This document shows positions 55,028 to 62,727 of a stretch of 64,000 nt of DNA, piece by piece. Every line of letters starts with the position of its first letter. Position 1 is the first letter of the stretch. The notes beneath the pieces are model-generated. The model was not told the DNA's origin, made no database searches, and saw only the letters and a program-made list of their open reading frames with translations. Location: contig NZ_JAMB01000010.1 in NCBI RefSeq assembly GCF_000521805.1, positions 1 to 64,000 on the forward strand, in the 5' to 3' direction. A program made the position numbers and the translations under genes. Source of the DNA: Marinomonas ushuaiensis DSM 15871 (lineage in GTDB: Bacteria; Pseudomonadota; Gammaproteobacteria; Pseudomonadales; Marinomonadaceae).

Positions 55028-56425
55028 ATGTCGGTTATTCATCCCATTTCTGGGTTAAAGAATGAACAGGTAAAAGAAACGAACTTAAGTGATTTTGTAA
55101 AAAAAGTAGGTCGAAAAATTGGTTTGGCGACAGCTTTATTAGGCATGGTAACACTTGCTGGGTATGCTTTTGGTATTGAATTTCTCTATCGACCTATTGC
55201 TACTGAACCAGCAACTAATCCATTAACAGCTTTGGTTGTTATACTTTTAGGGTTTGGTCTTGAAATACATGGTCGAATGTTAAGTAATCGATTTTCATTT
55301 TTTTTAGCAATAGCCTCTATTGTTATTTGTGTTACTCACCTAGCTAGTTTTTTTTATATATCTGATTTTTCTCAAATTTTTATGCTTTTCGAGTCTGTGG
55401 TTTATGAAGACTTGATGCAGGGTAAAAATAACTCAATGGGTATGAATACAACGCTCATGTTGCTGCTGCTCGCAATTGCCCATTTGTTGTATATTTTTCG
55501 ACAAGCTAATTATTCTCAACTTTTGTCATTTACTGCTTTATGTATACCTATGATTTCCATCACAGGTTACGCCTATGGTTTGACTTCATTCTATGGCGCT
55601 ATGTCGTTATTATCGACGACGTTTGGTGTGTTTTTATGTTTGGGAACGTTAGCTATAACTGCTGATAATGGTGGGGTTCGTGCGATTTTATCTCCATATA
55701 TCGGTGGCAGAATTGCTCGTATACAGATTGTGTTGGGATACTTTGTTCCATTAATTATTGGCTATTTGGTGATTCGTTCGTTAATGAATTCAGACCAAAA
55801 TAGTGTTTTCGGCATCTATGTTGTTTCTATTTGTTGGTTTATCGCCCTTTTGGTGGTTGTAAGTGCAATTGTTCAAGAGCAAGTGGACGGAAAACGCCGT
55901 GAAGTTGAAAAAGCATTACAGCTTTCGGCGATGACAGACGAGTTAACTCAGCTTCCTAATCGTCGTCACTTTATGGAGAAAGCGACAGAGGCATTAATAA
56001 AAGAAAAGTCTGATATTAGTGAATTATCGTCATGGGTTTTGATGGTAGACATTGATCATTTCAAAAAAATCAATGATACAGAGGGTCATGAAATGGGCGA
56101 TAAAGTATTGGTCGAGTTTGCTTTGATTATGAATAAGTTTGTTGGTCCAGGAGATTTAGTTTGCCGTTTAGGCGGAGAAGAGTTTGCATTCTTTTTTAGT
56201 CAAAAGACAGCGCCCGAAATGTCCGAGATTGCAAATAATATTTTACAGTCCGTTGAGGATATGACTATTCCAAGTTATACCGATGTGTACGGTAGTATCA
56301 CAACGTCTATCGGTTGTGCTAAATCCGAAGATAAAACAGACATCGATCATGTTCTACGACTTGCTGATTATGCACTTTATGCATCTAAAAATGCTGGTCG
56401 AAATAGAGTTATGTTTGCTGCATGA
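55028..56425 (+). CDS. Membrane diguanylate cyclase (GGDEF)
   Basis: 465 residues from ATG 55028 (GGA at 55018-55020; in-frame TTG 55016 is weaker). About seven to eight membrane helices (35-290) form an unnamed sensor, followed by a short coiled linker and GGDEF domain with TDELTQLPNRRHFME, VDIDHFKKINDTEGHEMGD and active RLGGEEF. The I-site position reads VGPGD, so the RxxD inhibition motif is absent. The start is preceded by a hexamer microsatellite. Confidence 0.85.
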   Translation: MSVIHPISGLKNEQVKETNLSDFVKKVGRKIGLATALLGMVTLAGYAFGIEFLYRPIATEPATNPLTALVVILLGFGLEIHGRMLSNRFSFFLAIASIVICVTHLASFFYISDFSQIFMLFESVVYEDLMQGKNNSMGMNTTLMLLLLAIAHLLYIFRQANYSQLLSFTALCIPMISITGYAYGLTSFYGAMSLLSTTFGVFLCLGTLAITADNGGVRAILSPYIGGRIARIQIVLGYFVPLIIGYLVIRSLMNSDQNSVFGIYVVSICWFIALLVVVSAIVQEQVDGKRREVEKALQLSAMTDELTQLPNRRHFMEKATEALIKEKSDISELSSWVLMVDIDHFKKINDTEGHEMGDKVLVEFALIMNKFVGPGDLVCRLGGEEFAFFFSQKTAPEMSEIANNILQSVEDMTIPSYTDVYGSITTSIGCAKSEDKTDIDHVLRLADYALYASKNAGRNRVMFAA

Positions 56426-56448
56426 TTTTATTGTAATAGGCGACTTTG

Positions 56449-58161
56449 CTATTTACCTAAGATCATCCAAGCAATGATCAATAGTAAGCTAAAAGAGACA
56501 CCTTGCCAGAACATAACGGGGTTTCTCTGAATTAATGGTGGTCGAGTTCGATTTAGAAAAATTTTGTTCGGATGGTGTAAATCGTAGATGAATTCAGACA
56601 AGGTTTCATAGCGCTTTAAAGGGTTTATTTGTACTGCTTTCTGCAATGCATCATCGACCCATAAAGGCAGTTCGGATTCATCATTAATCAAACTGGTATA
56701 ATTGATTCTGCGCTGTGCTGCTACACTTTTTGCCTGAGCAATGTTAACGCCATAGGGAAATTTATTGCCTGATAGCATTTGGTAGGTAATCACACCAAGT
56801 GCATAAATATCGGATTGTGCGGTTCCAGGTTGTCCTAAAAAATATTCAGGTGCCGAATAACGCATGGTGCCTTTTAACACTTCCTCTTCTGTATTTGATA
56901 CGCCTGCAATATGAGTTGAACCAAAATCGATGATCTTTATGGTGTTCGTATCATCAATCATGATGTTGGCAGGGCGAATGTCTTGATGAATCATTTCTTG
57001 GCGATGAAATGCCTGTAAGGCTTTAGCAATTTGAGAGATGATATTTCGAGTTTTTTCTAAGGTAGGTTTTGGGTTGTCAATCAACCATTGAGCCAATGAT
57101 TTCCCTTCAATATATTCGGTTACGATATATAGGTAATTCTGTTTTCGAGTTGGTTCGATTGCTTTGACTACATGTGGATTAGTGATGCGCTTGGCGATCC
57201 AGTCTTCCAACATAAAGCTTTCAAGGTAAGCAAGATCATTACCTAGTTCAATAGAAGGCACTTTTAATGCAACCGTTTGAGATGACTCTATATCACGTGC
57301 GAGAAATACATGGCTTCGACTACTCACATAGATAGGTCTAATGATTTCATAACCATCCAGTATCATTCTGGCCGATAAGGGTGGTGGCAAAGGCAATCCA
57401 TTAACCTGTTGTTGAACTTCGTCCAGTTGATAGTTTGGTATATGTTCAACACGAACAATTTGTACGCTTAAATTGTCATCACTGCCTGCAGCTAGTGCAA
57501 GTTCAATAAGTTGATTTGCTGCATCATTCAGAATTTTTGATTGTGAAATACAGTCAGTAATCTGTGATTCTGTTAGGAAGTCGTAAATCCCATCTGTGGT
57601 TAATAGAAAAACATCGCCTTGGCTTATAGGAACAGATTTGTAATCAATCTCTAACGTTGAATCAATGCCTAAAGCACGGGTTAAATAACTGACGTTTTCC
57701 GAAACAATTCGTCGGTGATCTTGTGTTAATTGCTCTAAGGTGGATCCATTCAATCGATAAATACGGCTGTCGCCAGAGTGGAATAAGTACGCTGTATTTG
57801 ATTTCAAAATAAGAGCACTGAAGGTACAAATATAACCTTTATCTTTCTCAAACCGATAAGGACTATTTTGTGTTTGAGCATGCAACCAAGCATTAATTGA
57901 TTTAACCACTTTTTGGCCAGACGTTTTCACTGACCAAGCATCAGACGTACAATAATAATCTTCTAAAAAGCTAGTGATTGCCGCTTGGCTTGCAACTTGG
58001 CTTACATTACTTGAACTGATGCCATCGGCAATGGCTAAAACAATGCCTTTTGCGCTCAATAAAGGTTCTTTTGGAATACGGCTCCCAATGAAGTCTTGGT
58101 TTATCTCTTTCCTACCTTTATTGGTCGCATAACCAGTATTAACGCTTAATGGCTTGCTCAT
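56449..58161 (-). CDS. Fused PP2C phosphatase and Ser/Thr protein kinase, membrane-anchored
   Basis: 570 residues from ATG 58161 (AGGAACTCT before it). Residues 5-240 are a PP2C domain: INQDFIG, IADGISSS, HSGDSRIYR, TTDGIYDFL and DDNLSVQIV supply the metal-binding Asp set. Residues 270-540 are a Hanks-type kinase: Lys in ALKVPS, HQDIRPANIM with catalytic Asp and Asn, DFGST and SAPEYF; the glycine loop is degenerate (IYVSSRSHVF). One C-terminal membrane helix (about 545-567). In Pseudomonas a similar fused gene lies beside nitrate assimilation genes (from memory). Here it follows the FNT-cyanase pair. Confidence 0.85.
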   Translation of the reverse strand: MSKPLSVNTGYATNKGRKEINQDFIGSRIPKEPLLSAKGIVLAIADGISSSNVSQVASQAAITSFLEDYYCTSDAWSVKTSGQKVVKSINAWLHAQTQNSPYRFEKDKGYICTFSALILKSNTAYLFHSGDSRIYRLNGSTLEQLTQDHRRIVSENVSYLTRALGIDSTLEIDYKSVPISQGDVFLLTTDGIYDFLTESQITDCISQSKILNDAANQLIELALAAGSDDNLSVQIVRVEHIPNYQLDEVQQQVNGLPLPPPLSARMILDGYEIIRPIYVSSRSHVFLARDIESSQTVALKVPSIELGNDLAYLESFMLEDWIAKRITNPHVVKAIEPTRKQNYLYIVTEYIEGKSLAQWLIDNPKPTLEKTRNIISQIAKALQAFHRQEMIHQDIRPANIMIDDTNTIKIIDFGSTHIAGVSNTEEEVLKGTMRYSAPEYFLGQPGTAQSDIYALGVITYQMLSGNKFPYGVNIAQAKSVAAQRRINYTSLINDESELPLWVDDALQKAVQINPLKRYETLSEFIYDLHHPNKIFLNRTRPPLIQRNPVMFWQGVSFSLLLIIAWMILGK

Positions 58162-58212
58162 AGAGTTCCTTAATGGTTTTTTATAAAAGAGCCATATCAA
58201 AATGATAAGACA

Positions 58213-58242
58213 AAAGCCCTGTTACGAATAAAACAGGGCTTT
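58213..58242. terminator. Terminator between the FNT gene and the kinase/phosphatase
   Basis: AAAGCCCTGTT (58213-58223) and AACAGGGCTTT (58232-58242) form an 11-base stem. Minus-strand transcription reads T-rich sequence after it. Confidence 0.75.
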
Positions 58243-58267
58243 CCATAAGCCTATCTAATATAAAAAA

Positions 58268-59080
58268 TTAAGCCAATTTGCGAACTTTAGATGTTTTTAC
58301 ATGAGTGTAATAGAGCGGTAAGCCAACCAAGCACAAGCCACCCGCTAAATTACCAAGAACGGTAGGGATTTCATTCCAAACAATGTAATCCATAAAGGTA
58401 AACTCGCCACCCATGATCATAGAGAATGGGAATAGGAACATATTTACAATAGAATGCTCGAAGCCCATATAGAAGAAGACCATAACCGGCATCCACATAG
58501 CGGCCATTTTCCCTCCTGTCGAAGTAGAAATCATCGCGCCAACCACACCCATAGACACCATCCAGTTACATAACATGCCACGAATGAAGATAGTAAACCA
58601 ACCACCAACACCATGAGACTGATAACCTAAAGTTCGTGACTCACCAATTGTGCTGACTTTTTCTGCAATGACACCGCCATCCGTTGCATAACCGTAAGTT
58701 AGAATGAAAGACATTAGAAAAGCCGTTGTTAACGCGCCGCCAAAGTTACCAATGAAGACTAAGCCCCAGTTACGCATCACCTGACCTGGCGTGACACCAG
58801 GACGTTTATCAAGTAATGCCAATGGCACTAATGTGAATACGCCTGTTAGCAAATCAAACTTCATTAAATACAGCATGATAAAACCAACAGGGAACAATAC
58901 TGCACCTAGTAATGGACTGCCAGTTTGTGTCGCGACGGTAATTGCAAACACAGCAGCAAGCGCCAATATAGCACCTGCCATAAACGCGCGTATAAGTGTA
59001 TCTTTTGTCGACATGTAAACTTTTTGTTCACCGGAATCGACCATTTTTGTTACGAATTCACTTGGTTCTATATAAGCCAT
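58268..59080 (-). CDS. Formate/nitrite transporter (FNT) family channel
   Basis: 270 residues, six transmembrane helices. FNT features include LMKFDLLTGVFTL, NWMVSMGV and the conserved GFEHSIVNMFLFP with the pore His. FNT channels carry formate, nitrite or hydrosulfide and related small anions. It starts 55 bases after the cyanase gene, so the substrate may be cyanate, nitrite or formate; the sequence does not decide. A terminator follows, so cynS-FNT is probably a two-gene operon. Confidence 0.85.
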   Translation of the reverse strand: MAYIEPSEFVTKMVDSGEQKVYMSTKDTLIRAFMAGAILALAAVFAITVATQTGSPLLGAVLFPVGFIMLYLMKFDLLTGVFTLVPLALLDKRPGVTPGQVMRNWGLVFIGNFGGALTTAFLMSFILTYGYATDGGVIAEKVSTIGESRTLGYQSHGVGGWFTIFIRGMLCNWMVSMGVVGAMISTSTGGKMAAMWMPVMVFFYMGFEHSIVNMFLFPFSMIMGGEFTFMDYIVWNEIPTVLGNLAGGLCLVGLPLYYTHVKTSKVRKLA

Positions 59081-59135
59081 AACACCCTCTCTTTATTTTG
59101 ATAATTACTTAAATTGAATTTTTTGTTCGTACTCG

Positions 59136-59577
59136 TTACCAAGATTTATAAGGTAAAAACTTACCGTTTAAGGTCAGAACAACACGATCACCTTTTGGTT
59201 CTTCTTCTTTTTCTACAGACATAGAAAAATCAATCGCACTCATGATGCCGTCACCAAACTTCTCTTGAATGACTTCTTTAAGCGTTGGCCCATAAACACC
59301 AACCACTTCATATAAACGATAAATTAAAGGGTCTTGTGGGACCGCTTGATTCCATGTTTTTGTTGGGTCTTCCATCAAGGCTGCGGTGGCTGCTTCTGGC
59401 AAACCTAGAAATGTAACTAATTTTTCTGCGACTTCCTGTGTGCAGCTATTCATGCCTAAACACGCTGATGTGATCCAAACATGGGTCATGTCTACGGCTT
59501 CTCCGATGGCTTCCCATGTAAGATTTTTCTCTTTTTTTAATAGCAAAAATAGCTTCGGTTACTTCGATTTTTTTCAT
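59136..59577 (-). CDS. cynS: Cyanase (cyanate hydratase), frame broken near the start
   Basis: Cyanase converts cyanate and bicarbonate to ammonia and CO2. The catalytic Arg and Glu (IYRLYEVVGVYG) and Ser (FGDGIMSAIDF) are present, and the C-terminus LNGKFLPYKSW is normal. A good start, ATG 59577 with GGAG before it, opens MKKIEVTEAI, but then shifts out of frame at a homopolymer (T5 in the coding strand, 59545-59549). Removing one T would join it to LLLKKEKNLTWEAIGE for an intact 146-residue protein. As it stands the downstream frame opens at TTG 59546 (136 residues), lacking the first helix. Confidence 0.8.
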
Positions 59578-59822
59578 GCGCTTTTCTCCACAAATAATGG
59601 CCACAACTTAACAATAGAAACTGAGCTAAGTGATCGTGTAAGAAGAAAATGATATAGATAGACACACGTCTGCTCTTAACCAGATCTCCCTTATTACAGG
59701 AACCTAATCAGATACTACTGAGCGGTACAGCAGTGGGCGACGTTGCCATTAATGATGCTGACCGGCGTTGGTCAACGATGCAGTTAATACAAATTGAGAA
59801 AGTATTAATGTATTAAATAATC

Positions 59823-59838
59823 AGCAAAAGAAGTGCCA
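59823..59838 (-). promoter_or_regulatory. Sigma-54 promoter before cynS
   Basis: Minus strand reads TGGCACTTCTTTTGCT: a full match to the -24/-12 consensus TGGCAC-N5-TTGC(A/T). It points to cynS, with a predicted 5' leader of about 235 bases. Sigma-54 control fits nitrogen scavenging. Confidence 0.75.
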
Positions 59839-59953
59839 GAAAATTAAAATCTAAAGGAAATGATAGGGAGTTTCATAAGGCTATGATTTATAACAAATAA
59901 ATTTTTACGTGATTCAGTATATATAGCCTCATGCTTCAATATATGAATGTTGC

Positions 59954-59978
59954 GCACTTTAAATACACATAAAAGTGC
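59954..59978. promoter_or_regulatory. Enhancer-like dyad upstream of the sigma-54 promoter
   Basis: GCACTTT and AAAGTGC form a perfect inverted repeat with an 11-base spacer, extended on the right by GTGCACCA, which resembles an NtrC half-site. It lies about 115-140 bases upstream of the -24/-12 element, a usual distance for a sigma-54 activator. Confidence 0.45.
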
Positions 59979-60191
59979 ACCAAAACAAAACATTAGCGTT
60001 AGAAATGATAAACAAGGTTTTGTACACTCAGAAATTCAATAGAGGGAGCTTGGTTTTCTAAGTGTTTAACGGTATTTATAATAAAATATAAAAAAGAACA
60101 TAATAACAGGAACGATTTGCATTACTGTTTGTCTATTGAGAGAATGTTAACCCATTAAGACAGTTTCTTTACGATAAATAGGTACTTATAA

Positions 60192-61262
60192 ATGAAGCGT
60201 TCAATAAAAAAAAATCTCTCTATTTCAAGTAAAAGCACTTCTCTTTTCACTTTAACAGCCACATCAGCTTTATTGGCTTTAAGCAGCTTGCCTGCCCATG
60301 CAAGCGGTGAAGTTAATGTGTATTCTGCTCGCAGTGAGGCACTTATCGCTCCACTTTTAGACATCTATTCGAAAGAACATGGCGTAAAAGTAAACTTAAT
60401 CACAGGTAAAGCGGACGCATTATTGAGCCGTTTACAATCAGAAGGCTCTGCTAGCCCTGCTGATGTTTTCATTACTGTTGATGCAGGTCGCCTGTATCGT
60501 GCAAAAGAAGCCGGTGTACTTCAGCCTTTCGAAACAAAACATTTAGACAAAGTTGTTCCAGAACATCTACATGACCGTGATGGTTACTGGTACGGCCTTT
60601 CTCAGCGCGCTCGTGTGATTTTTTACAACCCAGAAGAAGTGTCTTCTGATGACTTATCTACATACGAAGATTTAGCAGATCCAAAATGGAAAGGGCAAAT
60701 CTGCATTCGCTCTTCAAGCAGCATTTACAACCAATCTCTTGTTGCTTCTATGATTGACGCGAAAGGTGAAGCAGCAACCTTAGAATGGATTAAAGGCTTT
60801 GTAGCGAACTTCGCTCGTCCACCAGCAGGCGGCGACAGAGACCAACTTAAAGCTGCAGCAGCTGGCCTATGTAACATTGCCGTTGCCAACACCTATTACT
60901 TTGGCCGTCTTGGTTCAAGTGACGAAGCGCAAGAGCGTGCAGTTTACGATAAAATGGGCGTATTCTGGCCAAATCAGGCATCTGGAGAGCGTGGAGTTCA
61001 TGTTAACGTAAGTGGTATCGGTATCACGAAGGCATCTAAAAACACGGACAACGCAAAAGAGTTGATCGAGTTTCTAACAAACAAAAATAGCCAAGAATGG
61101 TATGCTCACATAAACAACGAATACCCAGTTGTAGAAGGGGTAGCACCACCTAAGAACCTAGAGAAGTTTGGCGAATTCAAATCTGATAGCATTTCATTAA
61201 GTGTGTTGGGCGAGAATAACCGTCAAGCAGTTAAATTAATGGACCAAGGTGGTTGGAAATAA
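60192..61262 (+). CDS. Iron(III) periplasmic binding protein, orphan paralogue of FbpA
   Basis: 356 residues with a signal peptide ending near AHASG. It shares long blocks with the FbpA at 29823-30896 (VNVYSARSEALIAPLLD, DALLSRLQSEG, QRARVIFYNP, NTYYFGRLG, QEWYAHINNEYPVV, LGENNRQAVKLMD). No permease or ATPase gene adjoins it, so it may deliver iron to the FbpBC complex encoded 30 kb away or be differently regulated. A terminator follows. Confidence 0.88.
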   Translation: MKRSIKKNLSISSKSTSLFTLTATSALLALSSLPAHASGEVNVYSARSEALIAPLLDIYSKEHGVKVNLITGKADALLSRLQSEGSASPADVFITVDAGRLYRAKEAGVLQPFETKHLDKVVPEHLHDRDGYWYGLSQRARVIFYNPEEVSSDDLSTYEDLADPKWKGQICIRSSSSIYNQSLVASMIDAKGEAATLEWIKGFVANFARPPAGGDRDQLKAAAAGLCNIAVANTYYFGRLGSSDEAQERAVYDKMGVFWPNQASGERGVHVNVSGIGITKASKNTDNAKELIEFLTNKNSQEWYAHINNEYPVVEGVAPPKNLEKFGEFKSDSISLSVLGENNRQAVKLMDQGGWK

Positions 61263-61290
61263 GGTAACGTATTTTATACCAACAAAAACA

Positions 61291-61322
61291 AAAGAAGAGA
61301 CGCTATTGCGTCTCTTCTTTTT
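61291..61322. terminator. Terminator after the orphan iron-binding protein
   Basis: AAAGAAGAGACGC (61291-61303), loop TATT, GCGTCTCTTCTTT (61308-61320), then T-rich. It could also serve the convergent SEC-C gene. Confidence 0.9.
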
Positions 61323-61381
61323 CTCATACTGAATACTGTAGAGGACATTCTATTTGCCCTTACTAGCCTCAAGAAAAAATC

Positions 61382-61564
61382 CTATGAGTTCTTTCCACAA
61401 CACTTTTTAAACTTACGACCATTACCACAAATACAAGGATCATTACGTCCTATTTTTGGCGCATCACGCATCACAGGACTTTTCGGTGCAGCACAACAGC
61501 CACAACCAGATGATTGAGTAGGTTCCGGCATTTCACTCATTGGCGTTTGATTGCTTTCGACCAT
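61382..61564 (-). CDS. Small SEC-C motif zinc-binding protein
   Basis: 60 residues. A Cys cluster ([10 protein letters not shown]) is followed by a C-terminal SEC-C motif, [19 protein letters not shown], the CXCX8CC zinc site found at the end of SecA and in small stand-alone proteins. The N-terminus is Ser/Pro-rich. Role unknown. AAAGG lies about 13 bases before ATG. Next to ilvY with 69 bases between. Confidence 0.75.
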   Translation of the reverse strand: MVESNQTPMSEMPEPTQSSGCGCCAAPKSPVMRDAPKIGRNDPCICGNGRKFKKCCGKNS

Positions 61565-61633
61565 ATCGACGTTATAACCTTTTTAAATTAAATGGCTTAA
61601 TTAGATATATTATAACATCACAAAAATTTTCGT

Positions 61634-62518
61634 CTATTCTTCAATTAAATTCCAAAAGGCTTCCACTAATGGATTTTTGAGGCTCTTTTTCAAAGCAAAC
61701 AACCCGATGTCGTAAGGCGCGAGTTCGGGTTGCACATCAAGTACTTTAATTCGATCCAGCAGTGGACTGTTTTCCAATACAATTTTCGGCACGACGCCGA
61801 TACCAAACCCCAAACTCACCATGCTAACAATCGCTTCGTTGCCGGTTACTTGAGCATAAATCTTTGGTGTAATGCCTTTCTCGCTAAACCATTCTTCTAC
61901 GCGTTTTCTAGAGACACCACCTTCTGACAATATCATGGGAATATCAGACCACTCTTGTACAGTCGTCGGCGAATTAGTCGGCACATTGGGGACTTGTTGC
62001 TCAATAGGTGCAATAAACAGTAATGGTGATGTGGCAATCTGATTGAAAACCAAACTATTTGAAAAGCTCGGTGGGCGCGCTGCAATAGTGATGTCTTCTT
62101 TGCCATCTAAAATATGTGCAATGGCGTGTTCTGGGTCGCCTGTTCGCAGTTTAATTTCAATCCCTGGTTGAGCAATACGAAAACGTTTCAGTAGATCATA
62201 AAAGAAACTGTAACTGGCCGTGACTGAACTATACAAGCTTATCTCACCTTTAAGCTGATCAGAATTGTCGGTTAATTCATGTCGAATCAAGTTCCATTGA
62301 CTGCTGGTTTCACGAGCATAATCAACAAACCTTCTCCCTTCTTGCGTTAATGTCACCGTACGATTATCACGGTTAAATAACGCCACACCCAGCTCATCTT
62401 CCAGTTGACGTATATTACGAGACAAGGCGGAAATGCTAATGTGGCATTCATCACTGGCGCGACCAAAATGCAGGTTATCTGCCAAAGATAAGAAGTGTTT
62501 TAGGATCTTTATATTCAT
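61634..62518 (-). CDS. ilvY: LysR-type regulator IlvY
   Basis: 294 residues: winged helix (FLSLADNLHFGRASDECHISISALSRNIRQLEDELG) and LysR substrate-binding domain. It lies divergent from ilvC with 209 bases between, the arrangement of E. coli ilvY-ilvC, where IlvY senses acetolactate/acetohydroxybutyrate and activates ilvC. Both sequence and position support the name. Confidence 0.9.
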   Translation of the reverse strand: MNIKILKHFLSLADNLHFGRASDECHISISALSRNIRQLEDELGVALFNRDNRTVTLTQEGRRFVDYARETSSQWNLIRHELTDNSDQLKGEISLYSSVTASYSFFYDLLKRFRIAQPGIEIKLRTGDPEHAIAHILDGKEDITIAARPPSFSNSLVFNQIATSPLLFIAPIEQQVPNVPTNSPTTVQEWSDIPMILSEGGVSRKRVEEWFSEKGITPKIYAQVTGNEAIVSMVSLGFGIGVVPKIVLENSPLLDRIKVLDVQPELAPYDIGLFALKKSLKNPLVEAFWNLIEE

Positions 62519-62606
62519 GCCGTTCTCATTCTAAACAATCTGTTTTGTCTTCATTAAAAACAATAATAAAGAGAATACCTTATCGTTTCATAAAATGGGA
62601 CATTAC

Positions 62607-62623
62607 ATTGCAAATATATCAAT
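62607..62623. promoter_or_regulatory. Candidate IlvY (LysR-type) operator
   Basis: ATTGCAAATATATCAAT carries the LysR T-N11-A core with inverted ATTG/CAAT ends, in the ilvY-ilvC divergent region. E. coli IlvY sites also contain TTGCAA. Binding is inferred. Confidence 0.4.
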
Positions 62624-62727
62624 TTACGAAATCACCTATATTAGATAAAGTAGCGCCACTGACTTAGAGAATACCTTCTCATTGGTCAACCCATTAAGCT
62701 AACAACTAAAATTACAGGTACTTAACC

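Larger units (their letters stand above)
59578..60191. other. Intergenic region between cynS and the second iron-binding protein
   Basis: 614 bases without a gene. It holds the cynS Shine-Dalgarno, a sigma-54 promoter match (59823-59838) and an upstream dyad (59954-59978), all oriented for cynS. For the plus-strand iron-binding gene I see only a weak Fur-like GATTTGCATTAC near 60113-60124. Confidence 0.6.

Noticed and set aside
60113-60124. Fur box before the orphan iron-binding protein
   Set aside because: GATTTGCATTAC matches only about 8 of 13 core positions; too weak to list as a site.
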